NCBI RefSeq assembly: GCF_006438875.1
Contig: NZ_RCZH01000002.1
Location: 368,385-432,384 of the forward strand
Direction of reading: 5' to 3'
Length of the DNA stretch: 64,000 bases
Origin: Flavobacterium pectinovorum
GTDB taxonomy: Bacteria; Bacteroidota; Bacteroidia; Flavobacteriales; Flavobacteriaceae
The first letter of the stretch is position 1, and each line of letters begins with the position of its first letter. Shown here one piece after another: positions 18,218 to 26,813 of the stretch. The position numbers and the translations under genes are program-made. The notes beneath the pieces are model-generated. The model had not been told where the DNA came from, made no database searches, and worked only from the letters and a program-made list of their open reading frames with translations.

Positions 18218-18616
18218 ATGGCAATGCATCACTATCTTCGTCTATCTTTTATATTACTTTTTATAATAACCTCTTTTTTTTGTATCTACTTTATAGTTAA
18301 AAAAAGAAGAAACAAAAAAGGTCCTAAAATACTTTCAAATGAAAAGTATAATGCATCAATGATGGAAGGAATGGCAGAAATATCTGTCGATAATGATAGC
18401 TTATTTAATATTTGGCCTTATGTAGGTGAATTAAAAGCTGTCAAAATTTTATCAAATAAAATTAAAGAATCTGAATTGATACATAAAGTTTACAGAAATT
18501 CAACCGAAGATTTTGAACATATTTTACTAGTTACTGAAAAAGAAAATCATTTTGTTAAAGTTGTAGTTGATAGAAACAAAAAGAAAGCAATGGGATATCT
18601 TCTTCTTGAATTGTGA
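18218..18616 (+). CDS. Hypothetical membrane-anchored protein
   Basis: From ATG 18218 it has 132 residues. One membrane helix (about residues 7-29) is followed by a basic stop-transfer KKRRNKK and a soluble domain ending in alternating strands ('HILLVTEKENHFVKVVVDRN'). A TTG start at 18188 is possible but less likely. The family is not recognised. It is bracketed by a REP element upstream and a long hairpin terminator downstream, and has no operon partner. Confidence 0.6.
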   Translation: MAMHHYLRLSFILLFIITSFFCIYFIVKKRRNKKGPKILSNEKYNASMMEGMAEISVDNDSLFNIWPYVGELKAVKILSNKIKESELIHKVYRNSTEDFEHILLVTEKENHFVKVVVDRNKKKAMGYLLLEL

Positions 18617-18646
18617 AAAATGAATTATAATCTTTGTGAAAATAAA

Positions 18647-18714
18647 AAATTCCAATAAAAAAATTCCAAATTCCAATTGTAAAGCTGGGATTTGGAATTT
18701 TTTTATTGGAATTT
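18647..18714 (+). terminator. Long ATTCCAA hairpin terminator, copy 2
   Basis: Arms at 18647-18675 and 18686-18714 pair over 29 bases with one G-U and a ten-base loop, an unusually long stem. It lies between convergent genes and would act in both directions. It shares 30 identical bases with copy 1. Confidence 0.82.
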
Positions 18715-18780
18715 AATGTTCTTTAAATTTTCTCAATTTTCAAAACTATTTTCTTCGGAAATTACCAGGATACTCCGAAA

Positions 18781-19185
18781 TTATTTATTGATTAGTTTTT
18801 CAAGCCTTACCATCATTTCATCTTTCTCTTTCAACATACGCTCGTATAAAGCAATTTTTTCATCATATAATTGCACAATTTTATCAATTGCATTAAATGT
18901 ACAATTATCATTATTTTGATAACCAATTGCTCCGTTATCAAACTTATTAGAAATAAAACTCACCGCTTGTTCCTCATCAAAATTCTGAAAAGCTTCCACA
19001 GGAATTTTTAACGTATTTGAGATTTGTTTAAGCAGATTATCTTCAATTACATCTTTTTGCTCCAGCACAGAAATTTTCTTCTGATTCCAGTCATTTCCCA
19101 GATCAAAAGCCAATGCTTCTTGTTTGATGCCAAGCATTTCTCTGAAACGTTTTACGTTTCTTCCCTGATGTATTTTCTGTTCCAT
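18781..19185 (-). CDS. XRE-family helix-turn-helix regulator
   Basis: From ATG 19185 it has 134 residues. Residues about 8-62 form a lambda-repressor-like HTH ('NVKRFREMLGIKQEALAFDL', then 'ISVLEQKDVIEDNLLKQIS'). A variable middle and a C-terminal coiled coil (about 100-134, 'ALYERMLKEKDEMMVRLEKL') probably mediate dimerisation. An in-frame start at 19197 adds four residues. Similar stand-alone regulators are common in Bacteroidota. No toxin or phage gene is adjacent, so its target is unknown. Confidence 0.82.
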   Translation of the reverse strand: MEQKIHQGRNVKRFREMLGIKQEALAFDLGNDWNQKKISVLEQKDVIEDNLLKQISNTLKIPVEAFQNFDEEQAVSFISNKFDNGAIGYQNNDNCTFNAIDKIVQLYDEKIALYERMLKEKDEMMVRLEKLINK

Positions 19186-19287
19186 AATGAATATCAATTT
19201 TGTGAAGACTCAAAGATAAAGCCATTTGAATTAAAAAGTCCGAATTTCAAAAATAAAAAAATATTCACACAAAATAACCTAATCTTG

Positions 19288-19375
19288 TCATTTCGACCGC
19301 AGGGAGAAATCACACGCGGGAAGAACGCAATGTTGTGGAGCTGTTTTATGTGATTTCTCCCTGCGGTCGAAATGA
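19288..19375. repeat. REP-like inverted repeat with perfect 27-bp arms
   Basis: Arms at 19288-19314 and 19349-19375 are exact reverse complements starting TCATTTCGACCGCAGGGAG, with a 34-base spacer. The same outer word and inner GAGAAATC occur in the element at 17816-17919. Confidence 0.9.
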
Positions 19376-19577
19376 AAAAATGTGTCTAAACTTTGCGAAG
19401 ATGGATTGAAATCCATTCCTACAATATGTTTTGTTCCTCCGGAACGTTTATGAGAAAAAATAAAAAGATAGGTTTTATGAGATAAATTGTAAGAACAAAA
19501 ATTCGCGGTATAACCTTGAAAATTAACTTTTGTCAAAGATGAATACGTATTTCTAATGCAATAAAATTTAGAATTTT
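19376..19577. other. Intergenic stretch with ATCC/GGAT and TCCGGA repeat words
   Basis: No coding frame is supported. It contains GGATTGAAATCCATTCCTAC (19401-19420), a small hairpin, and GTTCCTCCGGAAC (19433-19445), a GC-rich palindrome. These look like parts of another dispersed repeat. A TTTGTCAAAG half-copy lies near 19540. Confidence 0.45.
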
Positions 19578-20630
19578 CTAAGATAACTGCGACTGAATAC
19601 TGTTAACTATTTTCTCCGGAGAAATCGTTCTCATTGCATCTTCATATCCTTCAACAATTTTATTTCCGTAAACGGATGTTGGTAGTTTTGGATATTGATT
19701 TCGATCAGAAGTCAAGGCGTTTTCAATACTTTGATTAAAAGGCAGGAATCCTGCGTAAGGATGTGTTGCTCCCCAAAGTGTGATCACTTTTACGCCCAAC
19801 ATTGCCGCAATATGTGCGTTGCCGGAATCCATAGAAAGCATTATATCCAGATTACTTATCAATTGTAATTCTTGCTGAAATTTAATTTTTCCAGCCATAT
19901 TAATTACGTTTTCAAATGGTTTTGAAAATGAATCCAGAATTTCAACTTCTTTCTTCCCTCCTCCAAAAAGTAAAATTTTATACGATTTATTTTCTGCCAA
20001 TTTCGCGATAACTTCCTGCATTAAATCCTGCGGATAAACCTTAGAATTATATTGTGCAAAAGGCGCAATTCCGATTAATTTTTGATTTTCATCTCCAATA
20101 ATTTCCAGAATATCGGCACTTAAAGTTTCCTTTTCAGGGAATGTTGTCCCGACGCTTCGGGAGGATAAATCTAAAGGAAAACCAAGTTCTTCAAACACTT
20201 TTGCGTGTCTTTCGAACATTGTTGGCAATTGCCTGAATATTTTATTTTCGGCACGGGTTAATTCCTTTTTGCCTTCTCTTCCTTTATCAACCGTGGCTCT
20301 TTTTTTTCCGCTTAAAGCGAAAAGCAAACTCACTATCTTAGATCTTAAAACGTTATGAAGGTCTGCAAAAGCATCGATTTTGAGTTTCTTGACATCGCTA
20401 AATAATTTCAAAAGTCCTGAGAATCCTTTATGACGTTCTTTTTCATCAAAAGCAAAAAATTCCAAATTCGGAATTCCGTCAAAAAAGGGTTTAAAGAATG
20501 GTCTTGAAATTACTGTGATTTTTACCGTTGGATACTGTTTTACAAAAGCACGTAAAACAGGAACCGTCATGGCGACATCTCCCATTGCGGATAGTCTCAT
20601 GACGGCTATATGCTTAATTTTATTGGACAA
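19578..20630 (-). CDS. Glycosyltransferase family 9 (heptosyltransferase-like)
   Basis: A GT-B fold enzyme for lipopolysaccharide core assembly. I choose a TTG start at 20630 (350 residues), giving the full first strand 'KHIAVMRLSAMGDVAMTVPV'. The first ATG (20600) would cut that strand, and the open frame up to 20795 looks non-coding. The nucleotide-sugar site is 'LSMDSGNAHIAAMLGVKVI' followed by 'LWGATHPYAGF'. An in-frame 16-base TCCCGA/TCGGGA palindrome encodes part of 'LSSRSVGTTF', an apparent repeat insertion in a surface loop. The DUF4254 gene lies directly upstream. Confidence 0.87.
   Translation of the reverse strand: MSNKIKHIAVMRLSAMGDVAMTVPVLRAFVKQYPTVKITVISRPFFKPFFDGIPNLEFFAFDEKERHKGFSGLLKLFSDVKKLKIDAFADLHNVLRSKIVSLLFALSGKKRATVDKGREGKKELTRAENKIFRQLPTMFERHAKVFEELGFPLDLSSRSVGTTFPEKETLSADILEIIGDENQKLIGIAPFAQYNSKVYPQDLMQEVIAKLAENKSYKILLFGGGKKEVEILDSFSKPFENVINMAGKIKFQQELQLISNLDIMLSMDSGNAHIAAMLGVKVITLWGATHPYAGFLPFNQSIENALTSDRNQYPKLPTSVYGNKIVEGYEDAMRTISPEKIVNSIQSQLS
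20147..20162. repeat. TCCCGA/TCGGGA mini-palindrome, copy 2, inside a coding frame
   Basis: TCCCGACGCTTCGGGA lies inside the GT9 gene, reading Ser-Arg-Ser-Val-Gly on the minus strand. It is the only copy of the three within a gene. Confidence 0.7.
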
Positions 20631-20816
20631 AATTTGACTTTTAAAAATTAATTGTGAACAACTTATTTTATTCTGAAACTTCTGGTCCTTTCCGATCTTT
20701 CGATTTTTAGCCCAGATTGAAATGAAAATCCCGGAGCAAAAAAATAAAGTTTCTTGTTTAAAAAAAGCGACCAACGGAAGCTCTTTTTTGAACAATAGAA
20801 ACTCTATTTTTTTGTG

Positions 20817-20834
20817 TCCCGATAGTTATCGGGA
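20817..20834. repeat. TCCCGATA/TATCGGGA mini-palindrome, copy 3
   Basis: TCCCGATAGTTATCGGGA has eight-base arms around two bases and lies between the GT9 and DUF4254 genes. Confidence 0.7.
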
Positions 20835-20865
20835 TGAAATGGAAAGCTGGAAATAGCTCCAGAAA

Positions 20866-21471
20866 TTATTTCTTATTTTGGTATAAAACAGGATTCAATT
20901 CATCGTCATTGTACATTTTCATTTGTTTGTACACTTTCATGAATTTATCTCCATTTTCGATGTCTGTCAACAAGTCATCAATTGCCGTAGACAAATCGCT
21001 TCTTTGTTCTAAAAGGATATTTAGTTTTTCCTGACATTTGTCTCTGTGTTCTTGTGAAGCCTCTGCACGATTAGCTTCTTCATGCATATGATAAATTTTT
21101 AGAGCCAAAATAGACAATCTGTCAAATGCCCAAGCAGGACTTTCAGAGTTGATTTTTGCTCCATCTTTTACTTTTACATCACTGTATTTTTGCAAAAAAT
21201 AACTATCGATATATTCCACCATATCAGTACGTTCCTGATTCGATGCGTCGATTCTTCTTTTTAGCGTTAAAGCTGCTACAGGATCAATTTGCGGATCACG
21301 AATAATATCTTCAAAATGCCATTGAACAGTGTCAATCCAGTTTTTTAAATATAATAAATGTTCGAATTTATCCTTTGGAAATGGATTGTTTATAGGTTGA
21401 TCAACATTATCAAATTGATGATAATCTTTGATGCTTTGTTCGAAAACAGAATATGCTAATTTTGAAAACAT
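20866..21471 (-). CDS. DUF4254 family protein
   Basis: A 201-residue, helical, cytoplasmic protein. The pattern 'NPFPKDKFEHLLYLKNWIDT', 'WHFEDIIRDP', 'NQERTDMVEYID' and 'SPAWAFDRLSILALKIYHM' is that of DUF4254, a family of unknown function in Bacteroidota often found beside a GT9 glycosyltransferase, as here. A TATCTTTG box (21499-21492) lies upstream. It may form a transcription unit with the GT9 gene 235 bases downstream. A role in LPS core synthesis is inference from context only. Confidence 0.85.
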   Translation of the reverse strand: MFSKLAYSVFEQSIKDYHQFDNVDQPINNPFPKDKFEHLLYLKNWIDTVQWHFEDIIRDPQIDPVAALTLKRRIDASNQERTDMVEYIDSYFLQKYSDVKVKDGAKINSESPAWAFDRLSILALKIYHMHEEANRAEASQEHRDKCQEKLNILLEQRSDLSTAIDDLLTDIENGDKFMKVYKQMKMYNDDELNPVLYQNKK

Positions 21472-21491
21472 GTCTTTATTTGTTAGAGTTA

Positions 21492-21499
21492 CAAAGATA
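21492..21499 (-). promoter_or_regulatory. TAnnTTTG promoter box before the DUF4254 gene
   Basis: Minus-strand TATCTTTG, 20 bases before the ATG at 21471. Confidence 0.55.
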
Positions 21500-21581
21500 C
21501 TTTTTATACTTTTATCGTGCGAATAAAACGATTTTTTTTTCGTTATCGTACTGTAACCATTGATAATTCTAAAATTTTATT

Positions 21582-22235
21582 ATGAAAATCCATTATATAT
21601 CTAGGAATAATAGCGTGTTGAATCATTTTTTGGGACAAATTAGAAATGTAAATGTTCAGAACGACAGCATGCGTTTTAGAAGAAATATAGAGCGAATTGG
21701 CGAAATTATGGCGTATGAATTAAGCAAGGATTTATCTTATAAAAATATCGAAATTCAGACTCCACTTGGCATTAAAAAAACAACCGAAATCGAGAGTGAT
21801 TTGGTTTTATGTTCGATCTTAAGAGCCGGTTTACCTTTGCATAATGGCTTTCTAAATTATTTTGATCATGCCGAAAATAGCTTTGTTTCGGCTTGTAGGT
21901 ATCATCCAAATAACGACGATGCTTTTGAGATTTTAGTGGAATATCAGGCGCTTTCAAATATAAATGATAAAACTGTTTTGCTTCTTGATCCAATGTTAGC
22001 AACAGGGCAATCGATAGTAGCGGTTCATGAAAAATTAGTTCAGAACGCTACTCCAAAAGAAATTCATATTGTAGTTGTTATTGCTGCTCCTGAAGGAATT
22101 GCTTTTCTTGAAAAAAGTCTTCCTGAAAACTGTCATTTATGGGTTGCGTCTTTAGACGAAAAATTAAATGAGAAAAACTATATTGTTCCGGGACTTGGTG
22201 ACGCTGGTGATCTTGCTTATGGAAGTAAACTATAG
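21582..22235 (+). CDS. upp: Uracil phosphoribosyltransferase
   Basis: A 217-residue enzyme converting uracil and PRPP into UMP in pyrimidine salvage. The PRPP loop is 'VLLLDPMLATGQSIVA', the flexible-loop region 'LVLCSILRAGLPLHNG' is intact, and the uracil-binding end 'YIVPGLGDAGDLAYGSK' closes the protein. Length is standard. Its last six bases overlap the end of the convergent membrane-protein gene. Confidence 0.97.
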   Translation: MKIHYISRNNSVLNHFLGQIRNVNVQNDSMRFRRNIERIGEIMAYELSKDLSYKNIEIQTPLGIKKTTEIESDLVLCSILRAGLPLHNGFLNYFDHAENSFVSACRYHPNNDDAFEILVEYQALSNINDKTVLLLDPMLATGQSIVAVHEKLVQNATPKEIHIVVVIAAPEGIAFLEKSLPENCHLWVASLDEKLNEKNYIVPGLGDAGDLAYGSKL

Positions 22236-23159
22236 TTGAGAAAAATAAGTAAATAAACTGCAGCAAATTAACACATAAAAAACAATTTCGTTATTGAGTT
22301 TTTGCTGCATATATTCGATATGACCTGCCGCCATAATCGTTAAAGGCGCAATACTAAACAGTAATAAATCATTGCTTTTATTAGGAGAAATGATATAAAC
22401 TGCCACTGCAATAAAAAAACATGCAACCACTTTTTTATACGAAGTATGTACAATTTGAGGTCTGTTTGATAAGGTAGTTATCATTGAAACTACAAAAAAT
22501 AACGATACCGCAGCATAGATTGAGAGCGCTCCGTTTTCATAATTATTCTTGAAATAATCAATACTAAAATCAATTACTGCTCTTTTTTCAAAAAATTCAA
22601 TGGCATTGATATGAAAGATTAATGACACCATTAAAAAAACAATCGAAACAGCTAAAAGTGCGATAAATGGTAAAACCCAGTTTCTATAATCTCGTGAAAC
22701 GTGAAAAATAATTGATATAAATACCAATATAATAAAGAGAACACACCAAAATTGAAATAAAGACGCTACAAAAATCCAAAAAGAAGCGTCAAATATTTTT
22801 TCTTTAGAAGCTTTTAAGGATTGTAAAGAAACCAATCGTCGCAGCGCCAATAAAAGAAAAAAGTTGGCATATACTACATTCGGATTATTAAATATCGTGG
22901 GGAAAAACAATATAAACAATAAATAGAAAAGTATTGCGTAACCATTGTCTTTACTGAGTCCATTCTTTTTTACAATGAAATTAATCATGAAAAAAGAGGC
23001 CAATATAAAGCATAATAAACTCACTTTTTGAAATCCCAAAAAGTAAGCATTAATCCAGGAAGGTTCTTGGATTTGAAACAGAAAAAAGAAAACCAGTATT
23101 AAAATTACGACCAATGAATAATTTAATGGCGTAGATTTTTTAAAAACACTTGTTATCAT
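22230..23159 (-). CDS. Multi-pass membrane protein (DUF6427-like)
   Basis: A 309-residue protein with about nine hydrophobic helices, a short basic N-terminus (MITSVFKKSTPLNYS) and no catalytic motif. I recall flavobacterial members in the same place between upp and purD being classed as DUF6427; the function is unknown. It is convergent with and overlaps upp by six bases. The next gene (76 residues) diverges from it, so the intergenic 23160-23299 holds both promoters. Confidence 0.75.
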   Translation of the reverse strand: MITSVFKKSTPLNYSLVVILILVFFFLFQIQEPSWINAYFLGFQKVSLLCFILASFFMINFIVKKNGLSKDNGYAILFYLLFILFFPTIFNNPNVVYANFFLLLALRRLVSLQSLKASKEKIFDASFWIFVASLFQFWCVLFIILVFISIIFHVSRDYRNWVLPFIALLAVSIVFLMVSLIFHINAIEFFEKRAVIDFSIDYFKNNYENGALSIYAAVSLFFVVSMITTLSNRPQIVHTSYKKVVACFFIAVAVYIISPNKSNDLLLFSIAPLTIMAAGHIEYMQQKLNNEIVFYVLICCSLFTYFSQL

Positions 23160-23299
23160 AAGGATATTTTATACTTTTGTGATTGTAAATATAATACTTG
23201 TTTAAAAGGAAAAACCAACAAGTTGAAAAAAGATTCTATTAATTGAATTTTAACTTCAATGCGTTACAAAACAATAAATAACATATAATTTTATAAATT

Positions 23300-23530
23300 A
23301 TGACAGCTTTTTTTGAAGGAATACAGTACTTATTCGTTAACATTTTATTTGCTCCTCTTGACTTTTTACGTCATTTAGAACCAATTACCTGGTTTGGTGC
23401 AAACACAATTAACTGGATTTTTATGATCATCTGCGCAAGCGCAATTGTTTATTGGATTAAACAATTACGCCTTTTTGATGACGCTGGAACAGAAAACCAA
23501 GATACTACTGCTCACTCTTTTTTAAAGTAA
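23300..23530 (+). CDS. Small membrane protein (DUF6341-like)
   Basis: A 76-residue protein with two hydrophobic segments (about 8-25 and 36-54) and a polar tail 'DDAGTENQDTTAHSF'. The sequence 'FEGIQYLFVNILFAPLDFLR' followed by 'NWIFMIICASAIVYWIKQLR' is a conserved short flavobacterial protein found beside the DUF6427-like gene and purD. Function unknown. Its end overlaps the purD end by nine bases. Confidence 0.75.
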   Translation: MTAFFEGIQYLFVNILFAPLDFLRHLEPITWFGANTINWIFMIICASAIVYWIKQLRLFDDAGTENQDTTAHSFLK

Positions 23531-24796
23531 GTCGAAGCCGATATCTTTTCTAAAATACATCTTATCAAAATTTAGTTTATCTATATTTTGGTAAGATTTT
23601 TTTATGGCCTGTTGAAAATCATCTCCATAAGAGGTTACAGTCAATACGCGTCCTCCATTACTAACGACATTTTCGTTATCTAATTTTGTTCCGGCGTGAA
23701 AAACGATAGAATCTGTAATATTTTCTAATCCTGTAATTACTTTTCCTTTTTCAAAATCTTCAGGATATCCTCCGGAAACTACCATAATTGTAGTCGCACT
23801 TCTTGGATCAACTTCTAATTCGAAAGTATCTAATTTTTGATCTGCAACTGATTGAAATAATGCAACCAAATCAGATTTTAATCTTGGCACTACAACTTCA
23901 GTTTCAGGATCTCCCATTCTCACATTGTATTCAATAACAATTGGTTCATTCTTTACATTGATTAAACCAATAAATACAAATCCTTTATATTCGATTCCAT
24001 CTTTCTGGAAACCTTCGATTGTTGGTTTTACGATACGAGTTTCAATTTTTTCCATCAAAACAGCATCAACGTAAGGAACTGGAGAAACCGCTCCCATTCC
24101 GCCTGTATTTAATCCTGTATCGCCTTCGCCAATACGTTTGTAATCTTTTGCTGTTGGAAGAATTTTATAGCTTTTTCCGTCTGTCAAAACGAAACAACTT
24201 AATTCGATTCCGTCCAGGAATTCTTCAATAACCACTTTAGAACTTGCTGCACCAAATTTTTCATGAACCAGCATGTTTCTTAGTTCGGTTTTAGCTTCTT
24301 CAAGATCCTGAATAATCAAAACTCCTTTTCCGGCAGCTAATCCATCTGCTTTTAAAACATACGGAGGTTGTAGCGTTTCTAAGAATGCACATCCGTTTTC
24401 AACTGTTTCGGCAGTAAAACTGTCATAAGCTGCAGTCGGAATGTTGTGTTTCATTAAGAATTCTTTTGCAAATTCTTTACTTCCTTCTAATTGAGCACCT
24501 AATTTTGATGGCCCAATAACCGGAATATGCTGTAAACTTTCGTCGTTTTTAAAATAATCGTAAATCCCTTTTACCAAAGGATCTTCTGGTCCTACAACAA
24601 CCATTTTTACGTTTTCCTGCAGTACAAATGTTTTAATAGCATCAAAATCGGTTGGAGACATTGCAACGTTTGTAGCAATAGCAGCTGTTCCTGCATTTCC
24701 CGGTGCAACAAAAAGTTTTTCGCAAAGCGGACTCTGAATCATTTTCCAAGCAAAAGCATGCTCTCTTCCTCCTGATCCCAATAGTAAAATTGTCAT
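23522..24796 (-). CDS. purD: Phosphoribosylamine-glycine ligase (GAR synthetase)
   Basis: A 424-residue ATP-grasp enzyme catalysing the second step of purine synthesis. The N-terminal 'MTILLLGSGGREHAFAWKM' is diagnostic. The ATP-grasp lid 'LKADGLAAGKGVLI', the metal/phosphate-binding 'GGMGAVSPVPY' and 'EYNVRMGDPETEVVVPRLK' are intact. It is single, reading toward the 76-residue membrane-protein gene with a nine-base overlap of the ends. A TATTTTTG box precedes it at 24829-24822. No purine riboswitch was recognised. Confidence 0.98.
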   Translation of the reverse strand: MTILLLGSGGREHAFAWKMIQSPLCEKLFVAPGNAGTAAIATNVAMSPTDFDAIKTFVLQENVKMVVVGPEDPLVKGIYDYFKNDESLQHIPVIGPSKLGAQLEGSKEFAKEFLMKHNIPTAAYDSFTAETVENGCAFLETLQPPYVLKADGLAAGKGVLIIQDLEEAKTELRNMLVHEKFGAASSKVVIEEFLDGIELSCFVLTDGKSYKILPTAKDYKRIGEGDTGLNTGGMGAVSPVPYVDAVLMEKIETRIVKPTIEGFQKDGIEYKGFVFIGLINVKNEPIVIEYNVRMGDPETEVVVPRLKSDLVALFQSVADQKLDTFELEVDPRSATTIMVVSGGYPEDFEKGKVITGLENITDSIVFHAGTKLDNENVVSNGGRVLTVTSYGDDFQQAIKKSYQNIDKLNFDKMYFRKDIGFDLL

Positions 24797-24821
24797 GGTA
24801 TAGTTGTATTTAGTTGTGGTG

Positions 24822-24829
24822 CAAAAATA
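24822..24829 (-). promoter_or_regulatory. TAnnTTTG promoter box of purD
   Basis: Minus-strand TATTTTTG, 25 bases before the ATG at 24796. Confidence 0.55.
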
Positions 24830-24903
24830 ATTGCTTTTGTACGTAAAAAATAATTAAATCTTAAAAAGTTCGTGATTCTTCTCTGTTAGTAATCCTTAAA
24901 TAT

Positions 24904-24911
24904 TATTTTTG
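24904..24911 (+). promoter_or_regulatory. TAnnTTTG promoter box of the CapK-like gene
   Basis: TATTTTTG, 18 bases before the preferred ATG at 24930. This argues against the TTG at 24909 as the start. Confidence 0.55.
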
Positions 24912-24929
24912 GTAAAAATTCGACCTCAA

Positions 24930-26240
24930 ATGATTCCTCTTTTCGACATTTCGCTACAATTAAATGGTTTTCCGATAAAGAAGGCTAAAGCTGAACTGAA
25001 TGAAATTGTGAATTTATCTAAAGAAGATTATGATGTTTTCCTTCGAAATAAAAAAGAAGAAATTGTCAATTTTCATTTAGAAAATAATTCTTTTTATCAG
25101 GAATTAGTTGCAAACACAAATGATTGGAAATGGGAAAACCTACCCGTTCTAAACAAACAAAATTTGCAGAAACCGCTTGAAGAAAGACTTTCTAAAGGTT
25201 ATACTTTAAAAAATGTTTACCTCAACAAAACTTCCGGATCGAGCGGAACACCTTTTGTTTTTGCCAAAGACAAATATTCTCATGCTCTAACGTGGGCATC
25301 CAATATTATGCGTTTTGGTTGGTTCGACATCGATTTTAATCATTCATATCAAGCCCGTTTTTATGGTATCCCGATGGATTTTGTTGGATATCATAAAGAA
25401 CGTTTCAAAGACTTTTTGAGTCAACGTTTTCGATTTCCGGTTTTTGATTTGTCCGATGAAGTTTTGGAGAAATTTCTACGAAAGTTCAAAACGAAAAAAT
25501 TCGATTATATAAACGGATATACTAGTTCGATTGTTTTATTTGCTAAGTATCTAGAAAAAAGAAACATTCTATTAAAAGAAATTTGTCCAACTTTAAAAGC
25601 TTGTTTCGTTACATCTGAAATGCTTTTTGAATCAGATAAAAACCTTTTAGAAAAGCAATTCGGTATTCCAATAATCAATGAATATGGCGCTTCAGAACTT
25701 GATTTGATTGCTTTTGAAAACACAAAAGGCGAATGGCAAATTAACGCCGAAACTCTTTTTGTCGAAATCCTGGATGAAAATAATAATATTCTCCCTTACG
25801 GGAAAGAAGGTCGAATTGTGATTACTTCTTTATTCAATAAAGCAAACCCTTTTATACGATATGAGATTGGTGATATCGGAATTTTAGATGAAAAAAGTAC
25901 TTCTCAAAAACCGATCTTAAAAAAACTTATTGGCAGAACAAATGATGTTGCCTTTTTACCAAGCGGGAAAAAGTCGCCCGGTTTGACCTTTTACTATGTC
26001 ACCAAAAGCATTATTGAAGATGATGGCAATGTCAAAGAATTTATTATCAAGCAAATAAAACCAGATACTTTTGAAATTGAATATATTAGTGAAATACAAT
26101 TAAATACTAAACAAATTCAAAAGATTGAAGAAGCAATTGCACTTTATCTTGAACCTAATTTAACCTTCACTTTTACCCGAAAAACAGTTTTAGAAAGAAC
26201 CAATCGAGGCAAATTAAAACAGTTTAAATCATATTTATAA
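24930..26240 (+). CDS. CapK/phenylacetate-CoA-ligase-like adenylate-forming enzyme
   Basis: From ATG 24930 it has 436 residues. The nucleotide-binding loop is 'KTSGSSGTPFVFAKDKYS', followed by 'NEYGASELDLIAFE' and 'FIRYEIGDIGILD', the standard motif set of the PaaK/CapK branch. Such proteins are frequent in surface-polysaccharide regions, where they are thought to activate acyl groups, though few have been tested. Here the polysaccharide genes begin 0.8 kb downstream on the other strand. The exact substrate is unknown. Length fits the family. Confidence 0.85.
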   Translation: MIPLFDISLQLNGFPIKKAKAELNEIVNLSKEDYDVFLRNKKEEIVNFHLENNSFYQELVANTNDWKWENLPVLNKQNLQKPLEERLSKGYTLKNVYLNKTSGSSGTPFVFAKDKYSHALTWASNIMRFGWFDIDFNHSYQARFYGIPMDFVGYHKERFKDFLSQRFRFPVFDLSDEVLEKFLRKFKTKKFDYINGYTSSIVLFAKYLEKRNILLKEICPTLKACFVTSEMLFESDKNLLEKQFGIPIINEYGASELDLIAFENTKGEWQINAETLFVEILDENNNILPYGKEGRIVITSLFNKANPFIRYEIGDIGILDEKSTSQKPILKKLIGRTNDVAFLPSGKKSPGLTFYYVTKSIIEDDGNVKEFIIKQIKPDTFEIEYISEIQLNTKQIQKIEEAIALYLEPNLTFTFTRKTVLERTNRGKLKQFKSYL

Positions 26241-26254
26241 TATAAATAAAATCT

Positions 26255-26262
26255 TACATTTG
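26255..26262 (+). promoter_or_regulatory. TAnnTTTG promoter box of the ORF6N gene
   Basis: TACATTTG ends 18 bases before the ATG at 26281. Confidence 0.55.
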
Positions 26263-26280
26263 TTTTTTATTTAAAAACTT

Positions 26281-26811
26281 ATGGCCGATCAATCTTTACT
26301 TTCTGAAGAAACAATTTCTAACAAAATATACTTTATCCGTGGTCAAAAAGTGATGCTTGATAGCGATTTGGCTTCACTTTATGAAGTTGAAACTAAAAGA
26401 TTAAATGAACAGGTAAAAAGAAATTTATCCAGATTTCCATCAGATTTTATGTTTCAACTAACTGAAATTGAGCACCATTCTTCAAGGTCGCAAATTGCGA
26501 CCTTGAAGAATGGGAGAGGATCGAACTTAAAATATTTACCTTTTGCGTTTACTGAACATGGCATTCTCATGTTATCAAGCGTTCTAAAAAGCGACAAAGC
26601 AATCCAGACCAATATTCAAATTATGCGCATTTTCACAAAAGTGAGACAAATGCTTTTGGACACAACAGAAATTAAAGTTGATATTCTTCAGATTCAGAAG
26701 AAGTTAGAAAATCATGATAAAAATATTGAATTGGTTTTTTCTTATTTAGATGAACTAACTGAGAAAAAGGAAGACGAAAGCGAAAGAGTTAAAATTGGAT
26801 ATAAAAAATAA
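26281..26811 (+). CDS. ORF6N-domain DNA-binding protein
   Basis: A 176-residue cytoplasmic protein. Residues about 8-95 form the ORF6N domain ('IYFIRGQKVMLDSDLASLYE', 'NLSRFPSDFMFQLT', 'LPFAFTEHGILMLSSVLKS'), related to KilA-N/Bro-N DNA-binding domains of phages and chromosomes. Residues about 125-165 are a coiled coil. A perfect 39-base DNA palindrome (26475-26513) encodes the domain segment SSRSQIATLKN. Four relatives of this palindrome follow within 200 bases of the stop. No phage genes adjoin. Function in chromosomes is unknown; autoregulation through the palindromes is a guess. Confidence 0.9.
   Translation: MADQSLLSEETISNKIYFIRGQKVMLDSDLASLYEVETKRLNEQVKRNLSRFPSDFMFQLTEIEHHSSRSQIATLKNGRGSNLKYLPFAFTEHGILMLSSVLKSDKAIQTNIQIMRIFTKVRQMLLDTTEIKVDILQIQKKLENHDKNIELVFSYLDELTEKKEDESERVKIGYKK
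26475..26513. repeat. Palindrome P1 inside the ORF6N gene (19-bp perfect arms)
   Basis: Nineteen-base arms around a single central A, centred on GGTCGCAA-A-TTGCGACC. It is perfect over its whole length despite being coding. Confidence 0.92.
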
Positions 26812-26813
26812 TA

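Noticed and set aside
19288..19536. Open frame through REP element 2
   Set aside because: It mostly translates the repeat arms; no homology or start context.
20631..20795. 55-codon upstream extension of the GT9 gene
   Set aside because: Sequence is unlike GT9 proteins, and the DNA is intergenic between repeat elements and the DUF4254 gene.
24797..24903. Purine riboswitch before purD
   Set aside because: No three-way-junction pattern was seen in the short leader.
26281..26811. Prophage remnant suggested by the ORF6N gene
   Set aside because: No other phage gene lies nearby; ORF6N genes are common in Bacteroidota chromosomes. The holin-like start at 63953 is 37 kb away and belongs with YtxH.
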